From positions 1-64,000 of the forward strand of contig NZ_PCPR01000023.1 of assembly GCF_002979775.1 (NCBI RefSeq): 64,000 bases of DNA, read 5' to 3'. Shown here in pieces: positions 7,977-16,870 of this stretch. The first letter of the stretch is position 1. The number at the start of each line of letters is the position of its first letter. The stretch is from Arthrobacter sp. MYb23. GTDB lineage: Bacteria > Actinomycetota > Actinomycetes > Actinomycetales > Micrococcaceae. The translations under genes were made by a program, and so were the position numbers. The notes beneath the pieces are model-generated. The model was not told the DNA's origin and searched no databases. It was given only the letters and a program-made list of their open reading frames with translations.

Positions 7977-9314
7977 CTAGATCAGGCCCTGGGCCAGCAT
8001 GGCGTCGGCAACCTTGACGAAGCCGCCAATGTTGGCGCCCACCACATAGTTTCCGGGCGCACCGTATTCGGCGGCAGTCTCGGCACAGCGGTCATGGATT
8101 CCCACCATGATTTCGGTGAGTCGCTGTTCGGTGTGCTCGAAGGACCATGAGTCACGGCTGGCGTTCTGCTGCATTTCCAGCGCGGAAGTAGCAACACCAC
8201 CGGCGTTGGCTGCCTTACCCGGGCCAAACAGGATCCCGGCCTCCTGGAAGACGGAAACAGCTGAGCGGGTGGACGGCATGTTGGCGCCTTCGGCCACTGC
8301 GATCAGACCGTTGCTGACCAACTTCGCGGCAGCATCGCCGTCGAGCTCGTTCTGCGTGGCGCAGGGCAAGGCCACTGTGCCGTTGACGTCCCACACCGAA
8401 CCGCCGGCAACATGGCTGGCACCGGGTCGGCGGGCGGCGTATTCAGTGAGTCGTCCCCGCTCGACTTCCTTGATCTGACTCAGAAGCGCGACGTCGATCC
8501 CGGCTTCGTCCACGATGTAACCGGCGGAGTCGGAACACGCCACAACGGTGGCACCGAGGGACTGTGCCTTGGCGATCGCATGTATGGCCACGTTGCCCGA
8601 GCCGGAGACCACAACGCGTTGGCCGTCAAAGGACTGTCCGCGGGTTTTGAGCATCTCCTGGGCGAAGATGACCGTGCCGTAACCGGTTGCCTCGGGGCGG
8701 ACCAGGGAACCTCCCCACGAGATGCCCTTGCCCGTGAGGACGCCGGACTCATAGCGGTTGGTGATGCGCTTGTACTGGCCAAAGAGATAGCCGATTTCGC
8801 GGCCGCCCACGCCGATGTCACCGGCGGGGACGTCGGTGTACTCGCCGATGTGGCGGTACAGCTCAGTCATGAAGGACTGGCAGAAGCGCATGATTTCGGC
8901 GTCGGAGCGTCCGCGGGGATCGAAGTCCGAGCCACCCTTGCCGCCGCCGATGGGCATGCCGGTGAGCGCGTTTTTGAAGATCTGCTCGAAGCCGAGGAAC
9001 TTCACGATTCCCAGATACACCGAAGGGTGGAAACGGAGCCCACCCTTGTACGGGCCGAGGGCGGAGTTGAACTCCACACGGAAGCCGCGGTTTACGTGGA
9101 CGCGACCTGCGTCATCGGTCCAGGGGACACGGAAGATGATCTGGCGTTCGGGTTCGCACAGGCGCTCGAGGACGGCACCTTCAAGGAATTCAGGATGACG
9201 ATCGTGTACAGGGCCGAGGCTTTCGAAGACCTCGGTAACGGCCTGGTGGAATTCCTTCTCCCCCGGGTTCCGCGCCAACACAGTGTCGCGGACAGCTTCC
9301 AGCCTTGAATCCAT
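7977..9314 (-). CDS. gdhA: NADP-specific glutamate dehydrogenase
   Basis: The 445-residue protein matches the length and layout of hexameric bacterial GDH-I. The N-terminal substrate domain carries K90 (GPYKGG), K114 and catalytic K126 (PIGGGKGGSDFDPRG). The C-terminal Rossmann domain contains VVVSGSGNVAIHA. It aminates 2-oxoglutarate with ammonium and NADPH. The start follows AGGAAG. Upstream to 9521 is an AT-rich 207-base leader with a near-consensus CRP/GlxR site at 9491-9506. In Corynebacterium gdh is a known GlxR target, and this window encodes a GlxR-type protein at 54697. Confidence 0.95.
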   Translation of the reverse strand: MDSRLEAVRDTVLARNPGEKEFHQAVTEVFESLGPVHDRHPEFLEGAVLERLCEPERQIIFRVPWTDDAGRVHVNRGFRVEFNSALGPYKGGLRFHPSVYLGIVKFLGFEQIFKNALTGMPIGGGKGGSDFDPRGRSDAEIMRFCQSFMTELYRHIGEYTDVPAGDIGVGGREIGYLFGQYKRITNRYESGVLTGKGISWGGSLVRPEATGYGTVIFAQEMLKTRGQSFDGQRVVVSGSGNVAIHAIAKAQSLGATVVACSDSAGYIVDEAGIDVALLSQIKEVERGRLTEYAARRPGASHVAGGSVWDVNGTVALPCATQNELDGDAAAKLVSNGLIAVAEGANMPSTRSAVSVFQEAGILFGPGKAANAGGVATSALEMQQNASRDSWSFEHTEQRLTEIMVGIHDRCAETAAEYGAPGNYVVGANIGGFVKVADAMLAQGLI

Positions 9315-9490
9315 GCGTCTTCCTATCCTCAGTGCGCCGGCCAGCGGCGAGACGATCAGTCCCGCTCATGGTTGCACCGAGGGATGTGGGATCTCCATCC
9401 GAAGCCAATGTGACCCACATCGCGGAGTTAACACAACTGTAGAAAATCGTTGAAAACTCAAGGAAACAGGAGATTAACAAAAACTCACAA

Positions 9491-9506
9491 TGTGATAAGG
9501 ATCACG
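9491..9506. promoter_or_regulatory. CRP/GlxR-type site upstream of gdhA
   Basis: TGTGATAAGGATCACG matches TGTGA-N6-TCACA at nine of ten positions. It lies about 180 bases upstream of the gdhA start, in the AT-rich gap after the ArsR-type gene. Binding by the GlxR homologue is inferred. Confidence 0.55.
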
Positions 9507-9521
9507 TTAAGTTGGCTTCGA

Positions 9522-10082
9522 CTATCGCTTACGGCCGAACTTGGGAAGGTTGGGCAGGTTCGGAAGATTAGCCAGAAGATCAGCGGCCTTAGTGGCAGCG
9601 CGGCCAACACTGCGGCCAATCTGCTGGGGCACAGTATCGTCCGAAGCCGGATCAAAGGAGACCGGGGTACCGCTCGCGTGGACCTTCACAGCCTGGCCCA
9701 CGGCGTCAGCACGGGTGGCTGGGACCTCCGTAGCCGGAACACCAGTTGCGGCGGGCTCTACGGCGGCAGGCTCTGCCGCGGCGCGTACCTCGGAAGGCGC
9801 GACGACGGCGGGAGCCGGGGTGCCGACGTCGAACGTTTGCAGCCAGCTGGCTACGCCGGCCAGTGGCTTGGGATTCAGCGCGTAGAAGCGCTTCTGGCCC
9901 TGGGCGCGCATGCTGACGAGATCCGCCTCACGGAGCACCTTCAAGTGCTTGGAGATAGTGGGCTGGCTCGCAGCCAGTTCTTCCACCAGTTCGCCTACAG
10001 CTTTATCCCCAGAGCGGAGGGAGACCAGGATGTCGCGCCTGGTTGCCTCAGCTATGACGGCAAATACGTCGTCAGTCACCAT
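9522..10082 (-). CDS. ArsR-family regulator with long C-terminal extension
   Basis: About 186 residues. Residues 1-75 are an ArsR winged HTH (recognition segment AASQPTISKHLKVLREADLV). It lacks an obvious metal-binding Cys cluster, so it may belong to the metal-free ArsR/SdpR-like group. The rest is an Ala/Pro/Val/Thr-rich linker ending in a basic tail with the repeat NLPNLPNLPKFGRKR. The ATG at 10082 is used; a GTG one codon later has better spacing to GGGAGG. The frame stays open to 10118, but the 10-bp palindrome at 10107-10116 makes that region look regulatory rather than coding. Target unknown; neighbours are gdhA and acuC. Confidence 0.8.
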   Translation of the reverse strand: MVTDDVFAVIAEATRRDILVSLRSGDKAVGELVEELAASQPTISKHLKVLREADLVSMRAQGQKRFYALNPKPLAGVASWLQTFDVGTPAPAVVAPSEVRAAAEPAAVEPAATGVPATEVPATRADAVGQAVKVHASGTPVSFDPASDDTVPQQIGRSVGRAATKAADLLANLPNLPNLPKFGRKR

Positions 10083-10106
10083 GCCTCCCACCCTAGCGAC
10101 ATATAC

Positions 10107-10116
10107 GCCAATTGGC
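10107..10116. promoter_or_regulatory. Short palindrome upstream of the ArsR gene
   Basis: GCCAATTGGC is a perfect 10-bp palindrome in an AT-leaning stretch just before the chosen start. It is a plausible autoregulatory operator for the ArsR-type protein. Only position and symmetry support this. Confidence 0.3.
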
Positions 10117-10184
10117 ATCCCTGTTTCTTGGCGCGACAGGCACCCCCATCAGACCGGGGAACGTTCAGCCGCACCGGGTAACGC

Positions 10185-11411
10185 TCAGTCGAACCAAGGA
10201 TCCAGGCCGTAAAGGGGGAAGATCTCCTTGCGCGTGGCAATAACGGTCCGGTCAACCTCGTCCGCGGGATCGTAGCCGACCTCCCAGGAACGCCACCAGA
10301 CGTCCACGTCATCGCCCATCGACTCCGGCGCCCATACCCCGTAGGTTTCCTTCACATACGTCCGCCACGCTTCAGGAACCGGCGTGCGGAGGGGCACCGG
10401 GCGCTGCGTCACCATCCCGATCAGATGGCTCCACGCCCGGGGCACAACACCGGTGACGTCGTAGCCACCTCCGCCGGTAGCGATCCAGCGGTTGTCGCAG
10501 TAGCGGGCGGCAAGTCCGGCGACGGCGGAGGCCGCCTCACGCTGCCCGTCCACGCTGAGATTGAGGTGCGTCAGGGGGTCGTCCCGGTGAGAATCGCACC
10601 CGTGCTGGCTGACAATGACTTCGGGTTGGAACGCCCCAACAAGCTGCGGGACCACCGCATGGAAAGCCCGCAACCAGGCCGCGTCCCCCGTGTACGCAGG
10701 GAGCGCGACGTTCACCGCAGTTCCCAGGGCGTTCGGGCCGCCGGTTTCATTGGCAAAGCCGGTCCCGGGGAAAAGGGTGAGGCCCGTTTCGTGCAGGCTG
10801 ATGGTCATGACGCGGGCATCGTTCCAGAAAATGCTTTGCGTACCGTCGCCGTGATGAGCGTCGACGTCGATGCTCACCACCCGTTGCACGCCGCCGTCGA
10901 GCAGCCGTTGGATGGCCAGCGCGACGTCGTTGTAGACACAAAAGCCGCTGGCCCGCTCACGCGCAGCATGGTGCATCCCACCGCTGAAGTTCACAGCGCG
11001 GACAGCCTGGCCGCTAAGGATGGTCTCGGCCGCCACGAGGGAACCGCCAGCGAGGCGGGCACTGGCCTCGTGCATGCCGGCAAACGCGGGATCGTCTTCG
11101 GTTCCCAGTCCGCGGTCTTCCTCCGGCACAGAGGGATCAGCACTGACCCGGCGTACGGCCTCCACATATTCGGGGCTATGTACGGAAAAAAGTTCGACGT
11201 CGGTGGCCACCGTGGGTGCCTGGACGGCCACATGCTGGTGGTCAAAGAGGCCGAGCGATTGGGCAAGCCGCGCTGTCAGCTCAAGCCGTTGCGGCGCCAT
11301 GGGATGGCCCGGACCAAAGTTGTAAGCAGTCATGGCTGGATCCCACACCACCGTCGTTGGCAGTGCGGACCGCGTAATGCTGGAAGCTGTTGTTCCAAGC
11401 CGTGAGTTCAT
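10185..11411 (-). CDS. acuC: Acetoin utilization protein AcuC / class I histone-deacetylase-like enzyme
   Basis: The 408-residue protein has the arginase/deacetylase fold. Key sites are the paired active-site histidines H147-H148 (SGGMHHA), the zinc-binding DVDAHHGDG segment (D184, H186), a further Asp in QHGCDSHRDDP and the terminal GGGGY. It would remove acetyl groups from protein lysines. In Bacillus, AcuC reverses acetylation of acetyl-CoA synthetase; an acs gene lies at 39087, not adjacent. It is followed on the same strand by the ArsR-type gene after 100 bases. Confidence 0.9.
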   Translation of the reverse strand: MNSRLGTTASSITRSALPTTVVWDPAMTAYNFGPGHPMAPQRLELTARLAQSLGLFDHQHVAVQAPTVATDVELFSVHSPEYVEAVRRVSADPSVPEEDRGLGTEDDPAFAGMHEASARLAGGSLVAAETILSGQAVRAVNFSGGMHHAARERASGFCVYNDVALAIQRLLDGGVQRVVSIDVDAHHGDGTQSIFWNDARVMTISLHETGLTLFPGTGFANETGGPNALGTAVNVALPAYTGDAAWLRAFHAVVPQLVGAFQPEVIVSQHGCDSHRDDPLTHLNLSVDGQREAASAVAGLAARYCDNRWIATGGGGYDVTGVVPRAWSHLIGMVTQRPVPLRTPVPEAWRTYVKETYGVWAPESMGDDVDVWWRSWEVGYDPADEVDRTVIATRKEIFPLYGLDPWFD

Positions 11412-11513
11412 CCAGAACAGGCTACCTGAGCCCCGGGTAGCCTTCCGCCCGGTTACGTCGCGGGAATAGTGGTTTACTACTCAGGAAAGCTTGTTCAACC
11501 GAGGAAGAGCGCC

Positions 11514-12947
11514 ATGTCTCAAAGCCAGTCGCGGTCCACGAGCCCGACCAACTGGCAACCCAACCAGCAGGAGCGGGAAGGTCTGTGGATCTTCACGCGC
11601 GTGCGCGACTTCGTCGACAACATTGCCAACACCTCACCGGCGCGTTTGGCGTTGACCGTCTTTGCCGTGGTGATCCTGGTTTTCACTGGGTTGCTGTCGC
11701 TGCCCGCCGCTTCCGCGGCAGGCACCGTCACACCCCTGCACCAATCCATGTTTACGGCGGTCTCCGCAGTCTGCGTCACCGGGCTGACAGTGGTTTCAAC
11801 GGCCACACACTGGACCTTCTTTGGTCAGTTGGTCATCCTGATAGGCATCTTCGTTGGCGGCCTCGGCACACTCACCCTCGCGTCCCTGCTTGCCCTCATG
11901 GTCAGCAAACGACTGGGCGTGCGCGGCAAGCTCATCGCCCAGGAAGCCATGAACAACGCGGGCAGGCTTGGCGAGGTGGGTACCCTGCTCCGGATCGTCA
12001 TCGTGACCTCAGTGGTGATCGAGGCGGCGCTGGCGCTGGCGCTCATTCCGCGCTTCATCATGCTCGGCGAAGACTTCTGGCAATCCGTGTGGCATGGGGT
12101 CTTTTATTCGATTTCCTCGTTCAACAACGCTGGATTCACGCCGCATTCCGATGGCATCGTCCCCTACGAAACCGACCTTTGGATCCTTATTCCGCTGATG
12201 TTGGGGGTCTTCCTCGGCAGCCTCGGATTCCCCGTGGTGATGGTGCTTCAGCAGAACGGGCTCAACTGGAAAAAGTGGAACCTCCACACCAAGCTCACCA
12301 TCCAGGTCTCCTTCATCCTGCTCGCGGCAGGCACGGTCCTGTGGGGCTTGATGGAATGGGACAATCTACGGACCATCGGCCACATGGACGTGGGCGACAA
12401 AGTAATCCATTCACTGTTCGCCTCCGTCATGACCCGCTCTGGCGGCTTCAACCTGGTGGATCAAAACCACATGGAATCCACCACCATGCTCCTCACCGAC
12501 GCCCTCATGTTCGCCGGCGGCGGCTCCGCTTCCACGGCCGGCGGCATCAAAGTGACAACCATCGCCGTAATGTTCCTGGCCATCATGGCTGAAGCCCGCG
12601 GCGACGCCGATGTGAAGGTCTACGGACGCACCATTCCCCAGGGCACCATGCGCGTGGCCATTTCCGTGATCGTAGCCGGAGCCACCTTGGTGTCCGTGGC
12701 GGCCTTCCTGTTGCTCTCCATCAGCGGCGCCTCACTGGACCGGGTGCTCTTCGAATCCATTTCCGCGTTCGCCACCGTTGGATTGAGCACCAACCTCAGT
12801 GCCGAGCTGCCGCCGTCGGGCGTTTATGTCCTGACAGCTTTGATGTTCGCCGGCCGCGTGGGCACCGTAACCCTGGCGGCCGGTTTGGCGCTGCGCCAAC
12901 GCAGCCAGCTGTATCACTATCCGGAAGAGAGGCCAATCATTGGCTAG
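11514..12947 (+). CDS. ktrB: K+ uptake channel subunit, KtrB/TrkH type
   Basis: The 477-residue membrane protein is a four-fold MPM (KcsA-like) repeat transporter. Selectivity-filter segments with the conserved glycines are AVCVTGLTVV, SFNNAGFT, TRSGGFN and ATVGLST. It forms the K+-translocating subunit, often Na+-coupled. I chose the ATG at 11514, which follows GAGGAAG, rather than the in-frame start at 11469. The next gene, overlapping by eight bases, encodes its RCK gating subunit. The small single-domain partner makes this Ktr-like rather than classical Trk. Confidence 0.92.
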   Translation: MSQSQSRSTSPTNWQPNQQEREGLWIFTRVRDFVDNIANTSPARLALTVFAVVILVFTGLLSLPAASAAGTVTPLHQSMFTAVSAVCVTGLTVVSTATHWTFFGQLVILIGIFVGGLGTLTLASLLALMVSKRLGVRGKLIAQEAMNNAGRLGEVGTLLRIVIVTSVVIEAALALALIPRFIMLGEDFWQSVWHGVFYSISSFNNAGFTPHSDGIVPYETDLWILIPLMLGVFLGSLGFPVVMVLQQNGLNWKKWNLHTKLTIQVSFILLAAGTVLWGLMEWDNLRTIGHMDVGDKVIHSLFASVMTRSGGFNLVDQNHMESTTMLLTDALMFAGGGSASTAGGIKVTTIAVMFLAIMAEARGDADVKVYGRTIPQGTMRVAISVIVAGATLVSVAAFLLLSISGASLDRVLFESISAFATVGLSTNLSAELPPSGVYVLTALMFAGRVGTVTLAAGLALRQRSQLYHYPEERPIIG

Positions 12948-13626
12948 TAGCACAGGGGCAGCAAACCGCCCCGCCCACAACTCACCAGTGCTGGTCATTG
13001 GCCTTGGCCGGTTCGGATCCGCCACCGCCGAGCAGCTGGTCAAGCAGGGCCGTGAAGTCCTGGCTATCGAGCGTGACCGCACCCTCGTCCAGAAGTGGGC
13101 GCCTGTGCTCACTCACGTGGTGGAAGCCGATGCCACCAATATCGATGCGCTGCGCCAGCTGGGTGCCCAGGAATTCAGCTCAGCGGTAGTGGGCGTTGGT
13201 ACGTCCATCGAGTCCTCCGTGCTCATTACCGTGAACCTGGTGGACTTGGGCATCCAACACCTGTGGGTCAAGGCGATCACGCCCTCGCACGGCAAGATCC
13301 TCACCCGGATCGGCGCCAACCACGTCATCTACCCGGAGGCTGACGCCGGTGTCCGCGCAGCCCACCTGGTGTCCGGGCGAATGCTGGACTTCATCGAATT
13401 CGACGACGACTATGCGATCGTCAAAATGTACCCGCCCAAGGAAACGGTGGGCTTCACCCTGGAAGAATCCAAGGTCCGCTCGAAGTATGGAGTGACGATC
13501 GTGGGCGTGAAGACCCCGGGTGAGGACTTCACCTACGCCCGGCCGGAAACCAAAGTGTCCGGCCACGACATGTTGATCGTGTCCGGACACGTGGACTTGC
13601 TGGAGCGCTTCGCAGCACGGCCATAA
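12940..13626 (+). CDS. ktrA: K+ uptake regulatory subunit, KtrA/TrkA (RCK) type
   Basis: The 228-residue protein has one RCK_N Rossmann domain (VLVIGLGRFGSATAEQL; acidic end of strand 2 in AIERD) followed by an RCK_C domain (about residues 140-225). It binds nucleotides, possibly also c-di-AMP through RCK_C, and gates the channel from the cytoplasmic side. The start is a TTG at 12940, eight bases inside the end of ktrB and preceded by AGAGAGG, so translation is coupled. E. coli TrkA has two such halves; this single-half form is Ktr-like. Confidence 0.92.
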   Translation: MASSTGAANRPAHNSPVLVIGLGRFGSATAEQLVKQGREVLAIERDRTLVQKWAPVLTHVVEADATNIDALRQLGAQEFSSAVVGVGTSIESSVLITVNLVDLGIQHLWVKAITPSHGKILTRIGANHVIYPEADAGVRAAHLVSGRMLDFIEFDDDYAIVKMYPPKETVGFTLEESKVRSKYGVTIVGVKTPGEDFTYARPETKVSGHDMLIVSGHVDLLERFAARP

Positions 13627-13636
13627 TCCTGCTGGA

Positions 13637-13697
13637 ATTTTTTGTACAGCTAACGCCCTTTAGACGCTCTTTGAGGGGCGTTAGCTGTACAAAAAAT
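13637..13697. terminator. Perfect 22-bp hairpin between convergent ktrA and proC
   Basis: Arms 13637-13658 and 13676-13697 pair perfectly around a 17-base loop. Each strand has a T-run at the 5' base of the stem and an A-run at the 3' base. A transcript therefore ends in A's paired to U's, not the U-tail of a classical intrinsic terminator. The proC stop codon begins in the last bases of the arm. Likely a bidirectional transcript end. Confidence 0.65.
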
Positions 13698-14527
13698 CAG
13701 CCGAGCTGTTTGGTGATTTCCGCTGCGCGGGCCGCTGCTGCGCGGGCGCCGTCGGCGATGATCTTGGGGATCCCGCCGTCGTCGAAGGCCATGATGGCGC
13801 GCTCGGTGGTGCCGTTGGGGCTGGTGACGGCGATGCGCAGGGCTGAAGGGTCCGCGCCCGGCTCGGCCAGCATGAAGCCGGCTCCCGCGACCGTTTCACG
13901 GGCCAACATCACGGACAGCTCTTGGTCCAGACCAAGCTCGACGCCGGCCGCAGCCATGGCCTCGGCCAGGTAAAACGCGTAGGCCGGGCCGGAACCGCTG
14001 ATAGCGGAGAGCGCATCTACCTGTTCTTCAGGAATCTCCACTACCGTACCTGCCCCGGCCAGCGCTTTCTTGGCCTTTTCGAGTTGCTCGGGGGTGCAAT
14101 GAGTACCCGGGGAGACGGAGATGACACCGCGGCCCAGCCGTGCGGGCGTGTTGGGCATAGTACGGATCACGGGCTGTCCGTCAGGCAGCGCCGCTTCAAG
14201 CTGTGCGATGGAGACTGCCGCTGCGACGCTGACAACAATCGTGTCCTTCGCCAGCGCGGGGCTGATTTCCCGGGCCAGGTCCAGGATGCCTACCGGCTTG
14301 ACCCCCAGGATGACCATTCCCGAGCCTTTGGAGGCCAGCTTATTGTTATCCGGCTCTTCCTCGCCCGCAATGGCCATGACCCCATGGCGCTGGGCCAGTT
14401 CATCGGCACGTTCGGCACGGCGGACGGTAGCGACGATGTCCGCAGGGTCCGTCCCGGCGGCAACAAGACCGACCAGGATTGCCTCGTTCATGGATCCACA
14501 GCCAAGGAATGCGATTCGGTTGCTCAT
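13697..14527 (-). CDS. proC: Pyrroline-5-carboxylate reductase
   Basis: The 276-residue protein has the N-terminal Rossmann motif FLGCGSMNEA (residues 7-16) and the C-terminal dimerisation/substrate segment SGSGPAYAFYLAEAM. It catalyses the last step of proline synthesis, reduction of pyrroline-5-carboxylate with NAD(P)H. I chose the ATG at 14527 (MSNRIAFLG), where family members usually start; the frame is open eight codons further. The region upstream to 14821 holds no clear gene on this strand. Confidence 0.94.
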   Translation of the reverse strand: MSNRIAFLGCGSMNEAILVGLVAAGTDPADIVATVRRAERADELAQRHGVMAIAGEEEPDNNKLASKGSGMVILGVKPVGILDLAREISPALAKDTIVVSVAAAVSIAQLEAALPDGQPVIRTMPNTPARLGRGVISVSPGTHCTPEQLEKAKKALAGAGTVVEIPEEQVDALSAISGSGPAYAFYLAEAMAAAGVELGLDQELSVMLARETVAGAGFMLAEPGADPSALRIAVTSPNGTTERAIMAFDDGGIPKIIADGARAAAARAAEITKQLG

Positions 14528-14659
14528 GGGTCCATCATTGCAGTTGGCCACGGACGGGGTCTAACGGGTTTCAGATTCCCAGCTTGCTCCCAAGGTTATT
14601 GCAGGCAGCACTCATTCTTGGTCCGTAACTTAGTAATTACCTCATTGAGGGTGCGAGTG

Positions 14660-14755
14660 ATGAAGGCGGGCATGGGGATGTCCGCCAGCAGCACCGGTGG
14701 CCGGGCGGGTTTTCCCCCATTTCCCGATTCGGCCGCCGGTGCTTTCGCTTTTTAA
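14660..14755 (+). other. Possible 31-codon small ORF
   Basis: An ATG at 14660 follows GAGGG and opens 31 codons (MKAGMGMSASSTGG...) ending TAA at 14755. The peptide is Gly/Ala/Phe-rich and I recognise nothing in it. Half the frame lies inside a hairpin that looks like a terminator, so an untranslated transcript is as likely. The surrounding gap 14528-14821 otherwise holds only hairpins. Confidence 0.15.
14690..14753 (+). terminator. Possible intrinsic terminator of a short plus-strand transcript
   Basis: Arms 14690-14702 and 14731-14743 pair over 13 bases with one G-U, followed by TTCGCTTTTT. No annotated plus-strand gene ends here, so it would end a short, unannotated transcript in the proC upstream region. 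Confidence 0.3.
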
Positions 14756-14760
14756 GCACA

Positions 14761-14819
14761 GTGCACTGCGGGAGTCCCGCAGTGCACGCGACGAGGCGCC
14801 GGGCGCAGCGCCCGACGCC
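14761..14819. terminator. Two adjacent hairpins after the TIM-barrel isomerase gene
   Basis: Hairpin one is a 12-bp perfect stem with a 3-base loop (14761-14772 with 14776-14787). Hairpin two (14795-14819) pairs GGCG-C-CGGGCG with CGCCCG-A-CGCC. They begin three bases past the stop of the minus-strand gene ending at 14822. There is no T-run. Probable transcription end. Confidence 0.6.
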
Positions 14820-14821
14820 GG

Positions 14822-15655
14822 TTAGTTATCTACGCTGCGCAGCGACGGGACGCTGAGGTGCTGCCGGGCAAAACGCAGGGTTTCAGCCAGCATTTCCTCG
14901 CGCTCCCCCGCTACCTTCGCCTTGCGGGTCGAAATCTCGGCCACCACTACGCCGTCAAAACCGGTGGCGGCCAGGTGCTGCAGGGCATCGGCGCACTGTT
15001 GGGTTCCGGTGCCAGGCACCAAGTGCTCGTCCTTGCCCGAACCCGAACCATCGGTGAGATGGACGTGCCGGAGCTTGCTACCGAGTGCCTTGATGGCTTC
15101 CAAACTGTTGGCCCCGGCAGTCGCGGCGTGCGAGAAGTCCCACGTGACGTCGTCGTAATCCTGGCCCAACGGGTCCCAGTGCGGCAGGTAGGCCACCGCC
15201 TCGCGTCCACGGACCCGCCACGGGTACATGTTCTCCACGGCGATGCGCACCCGGTACCTCGCGGCGATTTCACGGACGCCTTCAACGAAGTTCTCCGCGT
15301 AATTGGACTGCCAGCGGAACGGCGGATGAACCACCACCGTGTCACAGCCGACGTCAGCGGCCATTTGGCAGGACTTCTCGATCTTGTTCCACGCCGTGCC
15401 CCAAACCTGCTGCGTCAACAGCAAGGTAGGAGCATGGATGGAGACGATCTCCTGGTGGTAACGGTGGCTCAGCTGGATCAGGGCATCGGGATTCTGGCTC
15501 ACCGCGTTGTTGGTGACCATCACCTCAACGCCCTCGTAACCCAGGTCCTGCGCCACCGCGAAGGCGTCATGGACGCTCAGCGGGTACACAGAGGCACTGG
15601 ACAGCGCCACGGGAATTTGGCGGTCATTCACTTCAGGTTCGACGTCGTTGCTCAT
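14822..15655 (-). CDS. Sugar phosphate isomerase/epimerase-like TIM-barrel protein
   Basis: About 277 residues with an AP-endonuclease-2/xylose-isomerase-like barrel. Likely metal ligands are the Glu in AVENMY, Asp/His in WDFSHA, His in HVHLTDG and the final Glu in VAEIST. I chose the ATG at 15655, one base after the upstream stop; a further 34-codon extension would lie inside the Ppx gene. The start lacks a clear ribosome site, so coupling to ppx translation is likely. Substrate unknown; the Ppx/GppA-isomerase-proC order is common in actinobacteria. Confidence 0.85.
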   Translation of the reverse strand: MSNDVEPEVNDRQIPVALSSASVYPLSVHDAFAVAQDLGYEGVEVMVTNNAVSQNPDALIQLSHRYHQEIVSIHAPTLLLTQQVWGTAWNKIEKSCQMAADVGCDTVVVHPPFRWQSNYAENFVEGVREIAARYRVRIAVENMYPWRVRGREAVAYLPHWDPLGQDYDDVTWDFSHAATAGANSLEAIKALGSKLRHVHLTDGSGSGKDEHLVPGTGTQQCADALQHLAATGFDGVVVAEISTRKAKVAGEREEMLAETLRFARQHLSVPSLRSVDN

Positions 15656-15656
15656 C

Positions 15657-16781
15657 TCAGGAGGCCAGCCCGCCTGCCACAGGGGCCGGGATGGGGGAAG
15701 GGGACGGTGTGTTGACAGGGACCGGGAATTCTTTGAACCCCGGGTGGGGTTCTTCAACTGTTTCAGGAGCCTTGGCGGCTTCCTTTGCTGCCTTTTTCTT
15801 GGACTTGTCCTTCTTGCGCTTCCCTACGTGGGGCGCCGGGTCCAGGGCTTCCTCGAAGACCAATTGGTCCAGGCGGCGCAGGATCAGGCCTTCGCGGAGG
15901 GCCCAGGGACAAATCTCCATCTTGGGGAATTCGAAGAGTTCCAGCGCTGCTTCAGCAACCAGGGCTCCTGCCAGCAGTTGGCGGGCACGGGCGTCGGAGA
16001 CACCGGGAAGGTACAGCCGGTCTTCCACGGTCATGGCCGAAATACGCTGTGCCCACAGCCCCAGATCTGCCGCGTGGAGCTCGCGCTTCACGTACGGCCC
16101 CGCACCGCTGGGGGCTGCACCTGCGATGCGCGCCAGGGAGCGGAACGTCTTGGACGTACCGGCCACCAGGTTAGCGCGGCCCAAATCGTGGAAGTCCCGG
16201 ACCACCGGCTTCAGCGTGGACCTGATGTAGCGGCGCAGTTCCTTCACGCTCTTCGCACTGGGCGGATCGTCATGGAGCCAATCCCTGGTCAAACGGCTGG
16301 CCCCCAAAGGAACGGACGTGGCGTACTCAGGAAGTTCATCCGTTCCGTACGCCATTTCAAACGAGCCGCCACCAATGTCCAGGTCAAGGATGGGACCGGC
16401 GCCCCATCCGTACCAACGGCGTACGGCGAAGAAGGTCATGGAGGCTTCTTCGCTGCCCGTGAGTTCCTGGAGGGTCACCGTGGTTTCGTGCTTGACCCGG
16501 GCCAGAACCTCCGGGCCGTTGGTTGCCTCACGAATGGCCGAGGTACAGAACGCCAGGAGGTCCTCTGCCTTGTGGCTCGCCGCGAACTCCCAGGCTTCCA
16601 GGACGAACTCGATGAGCTCGTGCTGGCCGGCATCGTTGATGTTGCCATCGCCGTCGAGGTACTGCACCAGCGAAAGGGGGCGCTTGTGGGAAGCGAAAGC
16701 TACCGGGCGCGCGCCAGGGTGAGCGTCCACCAGCAGTAGGTGGACGGTGTTGGACCCGATGTCGAGAACGCCAAGACGCAT
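15657..16781 (-). CDS. Ppx/GppA-family phosphatase
   Basis: About 374 residues with an ASKHA fold: phosphate 1 motif LGVLDIGSNTVHLLL at the N-terminus and DIGGGSFEMAYG as phosphate 2. Members hydrolyse exopolyphosphate or pppGpp; actinobacterial short forms often act on short polyphosphate. The last 60 residues are a Lys-rich stretch (KRKKDKSKKK) followed by a Pro-rich tail, outside the fold. The ATG at 16781 is used; a GTG five codons upstream is possible. The following isomerase gene begins one base after its stop. Confidence 0.88.
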   Translation of the reverse strand: MRLGVLDIGSNTVHLLLVDAHPGARPVAFASHKRPLSLVQYLDGDGNINDAGQHELIEFVLEAWEFAASHKAEDLLAFCTSAIREATNGPEVLARVKHETTVTLQELTGSEEASMTFFAVRRWYGWGAGPILDLDIGGGSFEMAYGTDELPEYATSVPLGASRLTRDWLHDDPPSAKSVKELRRYIRSTLKPVVRDFHDLGRANLVAGTSKTFRSLARIAGAAPSGAGPYVKRELHAADLGLWAQRISAMTVEDRLYLPGVSDARARQLLAGALVAEAALELFEFPKMEICPWALREGLILRRLDQLVFEEALDPAPHVGKRKKDKSKKKAAKEAAKAPETVEEPHPGFKEFPVPVNTPSPSPIPAPVAGGLAS

Positions 16782-16870
16782 TCTGCCATTATTCACCGAT
16801 TCGAAGCCTGCGAAGCAACTTGGCGGCGACGTTTCGCTGACGGATTGGTTGCCGACAGCTTGGGCGGGCC

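Noticed and set aside
13637..13697. Textbook U-tailed intrinsic terminator
   Set aside because: The T-run lies at the 5' side of the stem and the A-run at the 3' side on both strands, so RNA would not end in a U-tail. Kept only as a generic hairpin terminator candidate.
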